This document shows positions 1-8,084 of a DNA stretch of 24,785 bases, in pieces. Position numbers and translations under genes: made by a program. The notes below the pieces were generated by a model that searched no databases, was not told where the DNA came from, and was given only the letters and a program-made list of their open reading frames with translations. Numbering within the stretch: position 1 is the first letter of the stretch; each line of letters begins with the position of its first letter. The stretch lies in NCBI GenBank assembly GCA_035761265.1, contig DASTRL010000212.1, forward strand, positions 1 through 24,785, in the 5' to 3' direction. The stretch is from CADEED01 sp035761265. GTDB lineage: Bacteria > Pseudomonadota > Gammaproteobacteria > Steroidobacterales > Steroidobacteraceae.

Positions 1-1
1 C

Positions 2-1291
2 ACCATGGCGCAGGAAGGCGGCATCGGCATCATCCACAAGTCCATGACCATCGAGGGCCAGGCCGCCGAGGTCGCCCGCGTCAAGAAATTCGAGAGCGGC
101 GTGATCCGCGATCCCATCACGGTTGCGCCCGACATGACCATTCGCCAGGTCATCGAGCTAACTAGATCGAAGGGCATCTCCGGCGTGCCGGTGGTGCAGG
201 GCTCGAAGGTCATGGGCATCGTCACGCACCGCGACCTGCGCTTCGAGGAGAAGCTCGATGCGCCCGTGTCCTCGGTGATGACACCGAAGGAACGGCTGGT
301 CACGGTGCGCGAGAACGCGCCGAAAGAGGAAGTACTGCTGCTGCTGCACAAGCACCGCATCGAGAAGGTGCTGGTGGTCAACGGCGACCAGGAACTGCGC
401 GGCATGATCACCGTCAAGGATTTCCAGAAGGCCACCGAATTCCCGCGCGCCTGCAAGGATCCGTCGGGCCGCCTGCGCGTGGGCGCGGCGGTCGGCACCG
501 CCGGCGACACGCTGGATCGCGTCGCGGCGCTGCGCGATGCCGGCGTCGACGTGGTGGTGGTGGACACGGCACACGGGCACTCGAAGGGCGTCATCGACAC
601 CATCAAGCGCATCAAGGCCAAGTGGCCGGACCTGCAGGTCATCGGCGGCAATGTCGCCACGGCCGAGGCCGCCAAGGACCTCATGAAGGCCGGCGTCGAC
701 GGCATCAAGGTGGGCATCGGGCCCGGCTCCATCTGCACCACGCGCATCGTGGCCGGCGTGGGCGTGCCGCAGATCTCCGCCGTGTCGAACGTGGCGGGCG
801 CGGTCGAGAACCTCGTGCCCGTGATCGCCGATGGCGGCATCCGCTTCTCGGGCGACATCGCCAAGGCCATTGTCGCGGGCGCCGACTGCGTGATGATCGG
901 CGGCCTGTTCGCCGGCACCGAAGAGTCTCCGGGCGACGTCGAGCTGTACCAGGGCGCCTCGTACAAGGCGTATCGCGGCATGGGCTCACTCGGCGCCATG
1001 AGCGAGCGGCATGGCTCTGCCGATCGGTATTTCCAGGACACGGCCGCGGAGCTCGAGAAGCTCGTGCCGGAAGGTGTCGAAGGACGCGTGCCCTACAAGG
1101 GCAGCCTCGTGTCCATCCTGCACCAGCTCGCCGGCGGCCTGCGCGCCGCGATGGGATACACCGGCAGCAAGAGCATCGCCGAGATGCGCTCGCGCCCGAA
1201 GTTCGTGCGCGTCACCGGCGCCGGCATGCGCGAGAGCCACGTGCACGACGTGCAGATCACCAAGGAAGCGCCGAACTACCGGGTGTCCTGA
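2..1291 (+). CDS. guaB: IMP dehydrogenase, 5'-truncated by the window edge
   Basis: Oxidises IMP to XMP with NAD+, the first committed step to GMP, in the cytoplasm. The first visible ATG (position 5) is internal: the reading frame is open to the window edge, and the text starts at the segment matching E. coli GuaB residue about 61 (AQEGGIG). Roughly the first 60 residues are therefore outside. Counting from that ATG, two CBS domains occupy about residues 35-150, inserted in the TIM barrel. The catalytic loop GPGSICTTR has its thiolate cysteine at residue 244, matching Cys305 of E. coli. The phosphate-binding segment ADGGIRFSGD and the C-terminal SHVHDV/ITKEAPNYR are also intact. guaA follows after 61 nt on the same strand, the usual guaBA operon order. 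The promoter is not in the window. Confidence 0.97.
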   Translation, partial: TMAQEGGIGIIHKSMTIEGQAAEVARVKKFESGVIRDPITVAPDMTIRQVIELTRSKGISGVPVVQGSKVMGIVTHRDLRFEEKLDAPVSSVMTPKERLVTVRENAPKEEVLLLLHKHRIEKVLVVNGDQELRGMITVKDFQKATEFPRACKDPSGRLRVGAAVGTAGDTLDRVAALRDAGVDVVVVDTAHGHSKGVIDTIKRIKAKWPDLQVIGGNVATAEAAKDLMKAGVDGIKVGIGPGSICTTRIVAGVGVPQISAVSNVAGAVENLVPVIADGGIRFSGDIAKAIVAGADCVMIGGLFAGTEESPGDVELYQGASYKAYRGMGSLGAMSERHGSADRYFQDTAAELEKLVPEGVEGRVPYKGSLVSILHQLAGGLRAAMGYTGSKSIAEMRSRPKFVRVTGAGMRESHVHDVQITKEAPNYRVS

Positions 1292-1352
1292 GCATCGGCA
1301 GTCGGCGGGCCTGAATGGCGTATCAGTGACGCCAAAAAATTTTGAGGCAAAA

Positions 1353-2957
1353 ATGAACAGCGCTGCAGAGACCGTGCAACCCCGGACCGACATCCATTCC
1401 TCGCGCGTCCTGATCCTCGACTTCGGCGCGCAATACACCCAGTTGATCGCGCGCCGCGTGCGCGAGCTCGGCGTGTACTGCGAGATCCTGCCGTGGGACA
1501 TCTCGAACGACGAAGTCCGCAAGTGGAAGCCGCGCGGCATCATTCTCTCGGGTGGCCCGGAGTCGGTCACCGACAAGGAGCCGCCGCGCGCACCGCAGGT
1601 GGTGTTCGAGCTCGGCGTGCCGGTGCTCGGCATCTGCTACGGCATGCAGACCATGGCGCAGCAGCTCGGCGGGCGCGTCGTGAACTCCACGCATCGCGAA
1701 TTCGGCTACGCCGAGGTGCGCGGCGTCGCCGCCAACAAGCTCTTCGAAGGCATCTTCGATCGCCAGGATGCGCAAGGCCGTGCCGTGCTCGACGTGTGGA
1801 TGAGCCACGGCGACAAGGTCGAAGCGCTGCCCCCGGGGTTTGTGGCGATTGCCAGCAGCGCCAACGCGCCGCTCGCCGCCATGGCCGATGAATCGCGCAA
1901 GTTCTACGCGGTGCAATTCCATCCCGAGGTGACCCACACGCTGCAGGGCAAGCGGTTGCTGGAGCGCTTCGTGCGCGAGATTGCCGGCTGCGAAGCGCTG
2001 TGGAGCGTCGGCAACATCATCGAGGACGCCGTCGCGCGCGTGCGTGCGCAGGTGGGCAAGGGCAGGGTGCTGCTGGGACTTTCGGGCGGCGTGGACTCTT
2101 CGGTCGTCGCCGCGCTGCTGCACAAGGCCATCGGCGACCAGCTGGTGTGCGTGTTCGTCGATCACGGCCTGCTGCGCCTCAATGAAGGCGACGCGGTCAT
2201 GAAGATCTTCGCCGAGAACCTCGGTGTCAGGGTCATCCGCGTCGACGCCGAGAAGCGCTTCCTGGATGCGCTGCGGGGGGAGAACGATCCCGAGCGCAAG
2301 CGCAAGATCATCGGCAGTGAATTCATCAAGGTGTTCGACGAGGAGTCGCACAAGCTCGAGGGCATCGACTTCCTGGCGCAGGGCACCATCTACCCGGACG
2401 TCATCGAATCGGCCGGCTCCAAGACCGGCAAGGCGCACGTCATCAAGTCGCACCACAACGTGGGCGGGCTGCCGCCGAACATGCGCATGAAGCTGGTCGA
2501 GCCGCTGCGGGAGCTCTTCAAAGACGAAGTGCGCAAGCTCGGCGTGGAGCTCGGACTGCCGCGCGAGATGGTGTATCGGCATCCGTTCCCGGGGCCGGGC
2601 CTGGGCGTGCGCATCCTCGGCGAGGTGCGCAAGGACTATGCCGACCTGCTGCGCCAGGCGGACCACATTTTCATCGAAGAGCTGCGCCGGCACGACCTGT
2701 ACGACAAGACCTCGCAGGCATTCGCCGTTTTCCTGCCGGTGCGCTCGGTCGGCGTCATGGGCGACGGTCGCCGCTACGACTATGTAGTTAGTCTGCGCGC
2801 CGTCGAGACGATCGACTTCATGACCGCGCACTGGGCGCGGCTGCCGTACGATTTCCTGGACCTCGTGTCACGCCGCATCGTGAACGAGGTGAAGGGCATC
2901 TCGCGCGTGGTGTACGACATCTCGGGCAAGCCGCCGGCCACGATCGAGTGGGAGTGA
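1353..2957 (+). CDS. guaA: GMP synthase (glutamine-hydrolysing)
   Basis: Converts XMP to GMP using ATP and glutamine-derived ammonia. The frame is open further upstream, inside guaB. The ATG at 1353 is chosen because a GAGG site (1344-1347) sits 5 nt before it and the product (534 aa) matches the family size (E. coli 525 aa). The N-terminal class I glutamine amidotransferase carries nucleophile Cys95 (GICYGMQ), His190 and Glu192 (FHPEVTHT). The ATP-pyrophosphatase P-loop SGGVDSS starts at residue 244. The C-terminal dimerisation domain ends in PATIEWE. The 61-nt spacer after guaB is clearly more AT-rich than its surroundings (AAAAAATTTT run), but no terminator is visible in it, so cotranscription with guaB is likely. 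The next gene is convergent, with its stop 44 nt away. Confidence 0.98.
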   Translation: MNSAAETVQPRTDIHSSRVLILDFGAQYTQLIARRVRELGVYCEILPWDISNDEVRKWKPRGIILSGGPESVTDKEPPRAPQVVFELGVPVLGICYGMQTMAQQLGGRVVNSTHREFGYAEVRGVAANKLFEGIFDRQDAQGRAVLDVWMSHGDKVEALPPGFVAIASSANAPLAAMADESRKFYAVQFHPEVTHTLQGKRLLERFVREIAGCEALWSVGNIIEDAVARVRAQVGKGRVLLGLSGGVDSSVVAALLHKAIGDQLVCVFVDHGLLRLNEGDAVMKIFAENLGVRVIRVDAEKRFLDALRGENDPERKRKIIGSEFIKVFDEESHKLEGIDFLAQGTIYPDVIESAGSKTGKAHVIKSHHNVGGLPPNMRMKLVEPLRELFKDEVRKLGVELGLPREMVYRHPFPGPGLGVRILGEVRKDYADLLRQADHIFIEELRRHDLYDKTSQAFAVFLPVRSVGVMGDGRRYDYVVSLRAVETIDFMTAHWARLPYDFLDLVSRRIVNEVKGISRVVYDISGKPPATIEWE

Positions 2958-3001
2958 CCTTTCGGCCGACGCGTCGGCGGCGAACCCGTCGACGCGCCGC
3001 C

Positions 3002-5929
3002 TCAGCGTCCCTGTGTCTTCGTGCGGATCGAGTAGAGCGAAGTCCGCGCCGCGATGAATAGTGTGCGCCAATCCGCGCCGCCGAACGCCAGGCTGCCGGG
3101 CCGCTCGGGAATCTCGAGAACGCCCAGCGGCTTGCCGTTGCGATCGTAAATCCAGACTTCGCCGCCTGCGATGTATACATTGCCGTCCGCATCGGTGACG
3201 ACGGACGTGCCGCCGCGCTCGTTGAACACGGCGCTGCCGAGCTTGCCATCCGCCTCGAGTGTCACGCGATAAGTGCGCCCATCATCTTCGCTGGTCAGGA
3301 AGTGAGACGTGCCCGGCGTGAAGGGAGCAAATTGCGAGCTCTGCAGAAGCGGCCGCCACGTACCGCCGGCCATGACGGCGGTCCGGGTGCCCGGCGCGTA
3401 GTAGTAGCCGCGATGCTCGTTCGGCACCACGCTCACGATGGCCGTGTTGCTGCGCGGCCGGTACACGTAGCCGCGGCGTTCCATCATGTCCTGCATCACG
3501 GAGAACTGGTTGTGCAGGCCCACCGGCAGCAGCAGTGTCGTCTGTGGCAACGGCTCGGCCGTTTCCGCGACGCGCTCGGCAGGGCCGGGCGTGACCGAGC
3601 TCAACCGATAAACCGCGCGTTCATTCGCAATTGCCAGCAGATTGTCCGGTGCGACGAAGCCCAGCACCTGCGGCTGACCTTGGATCTCGGCCAGCACTTC
3701 GGCGGTTCGCCTGGGCTCACTCCAGCGGTAGATTTTTCCCTTCGCCGCATCGGTGAAGAAGGCAGTGCCGGCGTCGTCGACGGTGAGGCCGGACGCATTG
3801 CTGAACCCACTCGCCAGCGGCTGCAGAGTCCCCGTGAACAACGAAGCGGGCGGCGACGCGACACGTCGGGGCCTCGAACCCGCATTCACCGTGAAGCGCG
3901 TGAAGTAATGCGCTCGCACGAAGGCGCCGTTGGCTTCGTTGTAGACCGCATTGTCGAAGGCGAGCCGCGTCTGACTGAACACCTTCATGCCCTCGAAGGC
4001 GATGTCGTCGGAGCGGCGCACACGGATGGCATAGGTCTTCGGCAGCACGTTGCGCGAGACGCGATACAGGTATGTGTTCGCGAACAGCAAGTCCGAGGAA
4101 TCCTCGATGTCGATCGCATACGCGTTGGCCCCGGCGGGGTTTTCTTCTTCCGTCTGGAACGCGTACATCTCCCAGTTGCGTACCTTGTGGAACTCGGCCT
4201 CCACGCGGAAGTGATGCTCCACCGACATCTGGTAGATCTTCCCGGGCGTGTCGGTGTTCTCCACGCGCAGGCCGATCTTCGCGTTCGTGCCGTGAGGCCA
4301 GTTGTTGCGGAAGATGCCGCCACCGCCGTCGGTGATCAACAGATCCGCGGCGGCGGGCGAGAACTCGAAGTTGGGCCTGACTACCGGCGCGCTGCCCGGC
4401 GGCCGACGCGGAAAACCGAACCCGCGAAAGCCCGAACCGAAGAACCGCTGACCTGGAAAGGACACATCGTCCAGCAACGAATGCTTGCCAGCCATCCAGA
4501 TCACCGCGGCCGCCCGCGGATTCCGGTTGCCAGTGGTGATGGAGATGGAGCGAACGATGTTCTTGCCGCCTTTCGGCGCAACGATGATTCCCACCGGGCC
4601 GCCCTCGCCGCCAAAAGCGGGCGAATCGTCAATCAGCGAAATCTGCGTCGTGCCGGGGTTGAGCCCGAGCAACACGGTCTCGGCCTTGAGTATGAGCGGT
4701 CGGCTCACGCGATACGTGCCGCTCGGAAGGAACAGCACCGCGTGTTTGTCGATGGCGGCGAGCAGCGCCTCGGTGTCGTCCGTCTTGCCGTCACCCTTGG
4801 CGCCCAGCGAATGCACATTGGCCCAGTTGACAGGAGTCGCGGGAATATCCGTGGGCACCTCGGGCGCGGGTTTGGCGAGCGCGCGTTCCTGGTGACGCAG
4901 CTCGATGCCTTGCTCCCGGCCGTCCGCGCCGACCATCAAGCCTTGCGTGAAGCGATCCATCACGTAATGCCGCGCGGGTGCCTTGATCGTCTGTTCGCCC
5001 GCAACGAAGCGCGGCACGTCCGTGCAGGCGACGTTGACCAGCGTCACCGCGGAATGCGCGTTGCGGGCATTGCCCGCCACGAATGCGGCCTCGCGAATGT
5101 TCTGCATGCGCAGATCGCGGCCGTAGAGCTGCTCCACTTCCCCGGCCGCAATCTTCAGCGCCACCGGCATGCTGGCGAAGTTGACCCGGATCAGCGTGAA
5201 GCCGGCTTCCTGCGTCTGGATGGCGGCCTTGCGTTGGCCCTCGAAACTCGAATCCATCAGCAGGAATTGCCACACGGGCGCCGTGCGCCTGGTGATGATC
5301 CCGTACTCGCCACCCTGCACATGGATGTCGCTGGCCTGGTTGCCGATGTCTTCCACCGCGGCGCGCGCCGTCCCGACCCGGAAGTTCATGTGCGTGAGCT
5401 CGCTGTGCTGTGCGACATGGAAGCGCACCGCAATGGCCGCGGGATTGCCATCCTGCAATTCGAAATCGATGTTGCTCATGCCACTGAAGAACGTGAATTC
5501 GGTGGCATCAACTACAGGTGCTCCGGGGTCGGGCCGGTTGTCGGCGAAGTGCACCATGTAGCGGCCGGTGCCTTCCTGGAATCCCGGCGTGTCCTTGGCG
5601 AGCACGAACACCGGCCGAGTGGCTCCGTAGCCGAGAAGTCGGATGCCCTGCCAGACGTAAACGGTCTTGCCGAGACGATAGCGACCCTCGGGTATCAGCA
5701 ACACGCCGGCTCCGGTGGTCTCCTGCACCCGGTCGATGGCTCGTTGCAGCGCGTCCGAGTCATCACCGATGCCGTCCGCGTGCGCGCCGAATGCCTGCCG
5801 GGTGAAATCCACCGCGCGCGGATCGTCCGGCCGAACCGGGTAGAACGATGCAGCGTGAACGGTGCCAGACCAGAAGAGGACGGCCGCGATGAACGCCGAC
5901 AACGAAGTGTATGGGCAGCTCTGATGCAT
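3002..5929 (-). CDS. Secreted pectate-lyase-like double beta-helix fused to an SMP-30/gluconolactonase-like propeller
   Basis: A protein of 975 aa. An N-terminal signal peptide ends near GTVHA/ASF (about residue 26), so it is exported to the periplasm or beyond. Two segments have the hallmark of Pectate_lyase_3/GH55-type right-handed beta-helices: about residues 30-80 (FGAHADGIGDDSDALQRAID) and about 365-400 (LGAKGDGKTDDTEALLAAID), each followed by long beta-rich helix sequence. From about residue 700 the sequence changes to a propeller resembling SMP-30/gluconolactonase, with DADGNVYIAGGEVWIYD and the family-like ending PERPGSLAFGG...LFIAARTSLYSI. The ATG at 5929 is chosen because the signal peptide starts there; no good Shine-Dalgarno sequence precedes it, and a GTG 15 nt upstream (5944) is an alternative. 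A carbohydrate-active role (lyase or hydrolase plus lactonase) is inferred; substrate and catalytic residues are not identified. The Tat-exported oxidoreductase on the other side of the gap may belong to the same pathway. Confidence 0.85.
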   Translation of the reverse strand: MHQSCPYTSLSAFIAAVLFWSGTVHAASFYPVRPDDPRAVDFTRQAFGAHADGIGDDSDALQRAIDRVQETTGAGVLLIPEGRYRLGKTVYVWQGIRLLGYGATRPVFVLAKDTPGFQEGTGRYMVHFADNRPDPGAPVVDATEFTFFSGMSNIDFELQDGNPAAIAVRFHVAQHSELTHMNFRVGTARAAVEDIGNQASDIHVQGGEYGIITRRTAPVWQFLLMDSSFEGQRKAAIQTQEAGFTLIRVNFASMPVALKIAAGEVEQLYGRDLRMQNIREAAFVAGNARNAHSAVTLVNVACTDVPRFVAGEQTIKAPARHYVMDRFTQGLMVGADGREQGIELRHQERALAKPAPEVPTDIPATPVNWANVHSLGAKGDGKTDDTEALLAAIDKHAVLFLPSGTYRVSRPLILKAETVLLGLNPGTTQISLIDDSPAFGGEGGPVGIIVAPKGGKNIVRSISITTGNRNPRAAAVIWMAGKHSLLDDVSFPGQRFFGSGFRGFGFPRRPPGSAPVVRPNFEFSPAAADLLITDGGGGIFRNNWPHGTNAKIGLRVENTDTPGKIYQMSVEHHFRVEAEFHKVRNWEMYAFQTEEENPAGANAYAIDIEDSSDLLFANTYLYRVSRNVLPKTYAIRVRRSDDIAFEGMKVFSQTRLAFDNAVYNEANGAFVRAHYFTRFTVNAGSRPRRVASPPASLFTGTLQPLASGFSNASGLTVDDAGTAFFTDAAKGKIYRWSEPRRTAEVLAEIQGQPQVLGFVAPDNLLAIANERAVYRLSSVTPGPAERVAETAEPLPQTTLLLPVGLHNQFSVMQDMMERRGYVYRPRSNTAIVSVVPNEHRGYYYAPGTRTAVMAGGTWRPLLQSSQFAPFTPGTSHFLTSEDDGRTYRVTLEADGKLGSAVFNERGGTSVVTDADGNVYIAGGEVWIYDRNGKPLGVLEIPERPGSLAFGGADWRTLFIAARTSLYSIRTKTQGR

Positions 5930-6039
5930 TGAGAGAAGTGTCACGAAGTAGGGTGCTCCCGGCCGGTCAAATGGGGTGCGTGATGCGCGCTTCAGCCGCG
6001 CGAGAATATCGTGACACGGCGGCCCCGGGGACCTCGGAT

Positions 6040-6060
6040 TGCGCCGCACGTGTCGGCGCA
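6040..6060. repeat. 7-bp inverted repeat with 7-nt loop
   Basis: Arms TGCGCCG (6040-6046) and CGGCGCA (6054-6060) flank CACGTGT, whose CACGTG is itself palindromic. It lies about 110 nt upstream of the minus-strand beta-helix/SMP-30 gene. It could be an operator or an RNA hairpin; in GC-rich DNA, chance is also possible. Confidence 0.3.
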
Positions 6061-6120
6061 CACCCCCGACTTCAGTCCGTTGGAAGCAGGCGACCACCGC
6101 ACCGTTGTCTGGCTCGACTG

Positions 6121-6420
6121 ATTGCGCGATGCTTCGGTCACCTGGGGCAAACACAACACTTTGGTTGAAAGGCACGGCCGCGGGCAAACCGTTCGAGCGC
6201 AAGCTCTGCTGAAGAGCCTGGCGCTGGATGCCGCGCTGCATTGGCCGGCGCTGGATTCGCAGTTCAGCCACTACGCCGCTACAACCCGATCCGCATCGAA
6301 GTGACGGCGATCGACGGCGCCATGCGTCTCTACACCAGCGGCGTGAATCGCTCCGGTTGCGCATCGGGCAAGTCGAACGCGGCCCCCCGTGATCGACGGC
6401 CTCCGCCCTGCCATCCCTGA
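6121..6420 (+). pseudogene. Possible frameshifted 3' remnant of an unrecognised gene
   Basis: No single frame is convincing, but stretches in different plus-strand frames look protein-like and run in order: KGTAAGKPFERKL, then SLALDAALHWPALDSQFSHY, then YNPIRIEVTAIDGAMRLYTS. The last frame ends at TGA 6418-6420, 13 nt before a strong plus-strand terminator, where a gene end would be expected. At least two frame changes would be needed to join them. I do not recognise the family. The composition may simply reflect GC-rich noncoding DNA, so this is a weak call resting mainly on the orphan terminator. Confidence 0.22.
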
Positions 6421-6433
6421 CAGGACGCGCGCG

Positions 6434-6470
6434 AAGAGGGTGAAGGCGAAGCCTTCACCCTCTTGTTTTC
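6434..6470 (+). terminator. Strong intrinsic (rho-independent) terminator
   Basis: A perfect 14-bp stem, 6434-6447 pairing with 6451-6464 (AAGAGGGTGAAGGC and its complement), closes on a GAA loop and is followed by TTGTTTTCT-type sequence on the plus strand. The other strand has no T-run, so it acts on plus-strand transcripts. The nearest intact upstream plus-strand gene is guaA, 3.5 kb away. It insulates the downstream oxidoreductase gene and may mark the end of a lost gene. Confidence 0.85.
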
Positions 6471-6531
6471 TGGAACCGGCGCACGACACGTGACGGCCGG
6501 TCCCCATCGCCGCACCGCACCACCCGTGTAG

Positions 6532-6560
6532 TTGGCCCGGCTTTGCCGATCGCCTAACAT
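6532..6560 (+). promoter_or_regulatory. Putative sigma-70-type promoter for the Gfo/Idh/MocA gene
   Basis: TTGGCC (6532-6537) and TAACAT (6555-6560) are separated by 17 nt, each matching four of six consensus bases. Transcription would start near 6567, giving a leader of about 60 nt that contains the 6599-6615 palindrome. It lies just after the terminator at 6434, as expected for a new transcription unit. Confidence 0.4.
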
Positions 6561-6598
6561 GGCTGCGATCCGCTGAATCGCCTCGCCCATACCAATCA

Positions 6599-6615
6599 TG
6601 GGTCACCATGACCCA
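6599..6615 (+). promoter_or_regulatory. Palindrome TGGGTCA-CCA-TGACCCA just before the start codon
   Basis: Perfect 7-bp arms (6599-6605 and 6609-6615) with a 3-nt spacer, 12 nt before the chosen ATG. It could be an operator half-site pair for a dimeric regulator, or a small hairpin in the leader. It also overlaps an in-frame upstream ATG (6598) that would add 10 residues and spoil the Tat signal peptide. Confidence 0.4.
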
Positions 6616-6627
6616 AAAGGCGCAATC

Positions 6628-7974
6628 ATGGACCGCCGCACGTTCACGCTCTCGACGTTGGCCGCCGCAGGCAGCCTGTCCGCCACACGCTCATTCGGCG
6701 CGGATGCGCCCCGACCCAAGGTGGGTCTGATCGGCTGCGGGTGGTTTGGCGGCGTCGCGCTGCAAGCCATGACCGAAATCGGCAACGTGGAATTCATCTC
6801 GCTATGCGATCCGAACAGCAACGCGATCAAGACCGCGGCGGACTCGCTGGCCAAGCGCCAGGCGGCTGCTCCCCGTGCGTTCAAGGACTATCGCGAGATG
6901 CTGGCGAGCGCCAGGCACGACATCGTGATCGTCTCCACGCCCGATCACTGGCATGCGCTGCCGGCCATTGCCGCCATGCAGGCCGGCGCCGACGTGTTCC
7001 TGGAAAAACCGATCTGCGTCGACGTCATGGAGGGCGAAGCGCTGGTCGCGGCCGCGCGCAAGTACGACCGTGTCGTGCAGGTGAATACGCAACGGCGCAG
7101 CGCGGCCATCCTGGCGGAGGCGCGCGACAAGTACATTCGCAGCGGCCGGCTCGGCGCCATCCCGGTGGTGGAGACCTACGGCTATCTATCGTCGCGCAGC
7201 AAGGGCCCGATGCCGGAAGGCCCCGTGCCGTCTCACCTCGACTACGAAATGTGGACCGGCCCGGCGCCGCTGCTGCCGTTCCGGCCCGCCATCGAGTCGC
7301 GCGCCTGGCGCTCCTTCATGGAGTATGGCAATGGCCAGACGGGCGACCTCGGCATTCACGTGTTCGACGTCGCCCGCTGGATGCTCGGCCTCGGCTGGCC
7401 GCGCTCCGTCAGCGCCGTCGGCGGCATCTACGTCGACAGGAATTCCCCCGCGAACACCAGCGACACGCAGCGGGCGCAGTTCGACTACGGCTCGGTGCAG
7501 GTGAGCTGGGAGACGCGCACCTGGGGCCTGCCGCCGATTCCGGTGCGTCACTGGACCGATTTGTGGGGCGTGCGTTTCCTGGGAGAGAAGGGCACGCTGA
7601 ACGTCACCACGCTCGGCTACGAATTCAAACCCGTGGGCGATGGCGCGGCCGAGGGTGCGCACCTGCTGGCCGCGGATGGCGACTACACGAAACTCGACAT
7701 GAGCCGGTTCGACGCGGCCATGGGCTCCATGCAACTCGCACACGTCCGGGATTTCCTGCAGGCGCGCGAGCAGCGCTCGCGGCCCGCGGCGGACGTCGAG
7801 GAAGGACACATCTCCACCGCGAGCTGCATCCTCGCAAACCTCGCGCAGGAGCTGGGCCGCACGCTCAGCTTCGATCCGAAGACGCGCAGCGTGCCCGGCG
7901 ACGCCGAAGCGACGCGCCGGCTGGCGCGCGTGTATCGCAAGCCGTGGAAACACCCGGATCCGAAGTTCGTGTGA
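6628..7974 (+). CDS. Tat-exported Gfo/Idh/MocA-family oxidoreductase
   Basis: A 448-aa NAD(P)-dependent dehydrogenase-like protein, probably acting on a sugar, sugar acid or cyclitol. The start at 6628 is preferred over the in-frame ATG at 6598 because it puts a twin-arginine signal at the very N terminus (MDRRTFTLSTLAAAGSLSA); an AAAAGG stretch lies 7 nt upstream. The Rossmann motif GxGxxG is at residues 36-41 (GCGWFG), and the family signature EKP is at 126-128 with Lys127. The C-terminal alpha/beta domain includes TGDLGIHVFDVARWMLG, which has the usual Asp/His pattern. Tat export implies folding with cofactor in the cytoplasm and work in the periplasm, as in glucose-fructose oxidoreductase and related secreted members. 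The neighbouring secreted beta-helix/SMP-30 protein suggests carbohydrate processing; the substrate is unknown. Confidence 0.92.
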   Translation: MDRRTFTLSTLAAAGSLSATRSFGADAPRPKVGLIGCGWFGGVALQAMTEIGNVEFISLCDPNSNAIKTAADSLAKRQAAAPRAFKDYREMLASARHDIVIVSTPDHWHALPAIAAMQAGADVFLEKPICVDVMEGEALVAAARKYDRVVQVNTQRRSAAILAEARDKYIRSGRLGAIPVVETYGYLSSRSKGPMPEGPVPSHLDYEMWTGPAPLLPFRPAIESRAWRSFMEYGNGQTGDLGIHVFDVARWMLGLGWPRSVSAVGGIYVDRNSPANTSDTQRAQFDYGSVQVSWETRTWGLPPIPVRHWTDLWGVRFLGEKGTLNVTTLGYEFKPVGDGAAEGAHLLAADGDYTKLDMSRFDAAMGSMQLAHVRDFLQAREQRSRPAADVEEGHISTASCILANLAQELGRTLSFDPKTRSVPGDAEATRRLARVYRKPWKHPDPKFV

Positions 7975-8039
7975 TCTTGCATCGCCGGCCATGGTCAGGC
8001 GGGTGAGCGGCGTAGTTTGAGCGTAAGTCAGCCGTTACC

Positions 8040-8079
8040 CGAGGTCGCCGAGGATCCGTTGACCTGAAGCACGAGGTCA
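8040..8079 (+). promoter_or_regulatory. Possible RNA switch or operator covering the ribosome binding site of the small-gene pair
   Basis: CGAGGTC occurs twice (8040-8046 and 8072-8078), 32 nt apart, and TGACCT (8060-8065) lies between the copies. TGACCT can pair with AGGTC of the first copy or with AGGTCA (8074-8079) of the second, but not both. The second pairing covers the GAGG Shine-Dalgarno (8073-8076) of the gene starting at 8085. This is either a small translational switch or a pair of protein-binding half-sites; the stems are short, so chance is not excluded. Confidence 0.3.
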
Positions 8080-8084
8080 TCACC

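Larger units (their letters stand above)
5930..6627. other. Gene-poor stretch between two genes that read outward
   Basis: About 700 bases with no convincing intact gene, although genes are otherwise tightly packed. It holds an inverted repeat (6040-6060), a possible frameshifted gene remnant (about 6121-6420), a strong plus-strand terminator (6434-6470), a promoter-like pair (6532-6560) and a short palindrome (6599-6615). Open frames here are short and low in protein character. The terminator has no intact gene upstream of it, which suggests that a plus-strand gene once ended here or that a small RNA is made. Confidence 0.6.

Noticed and set aside
1323..2831. Minus-strand open frame of 502 aa within guaA
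   Set aside because: Shadow of guaA, whose motifs and length are complete on the plus strand.
2967..3001. GC-rich inverted repeats between the convergent guaA and beta-helix genes as a terminator
   Set aside because: A GGCGGCG/CGCCGCC stem with a 12-nt loop can form, but there is no T-run on either strand; such repeats are common by chance in this DNA.
3302..5932. Plus-strand open frame of 876 aa opposite the beta-helix/SMP-30 gene
   Set aside because: No domain-like pattern, rich in Arg/His/Gly; the minus strand has a signal peptide and family motifs.
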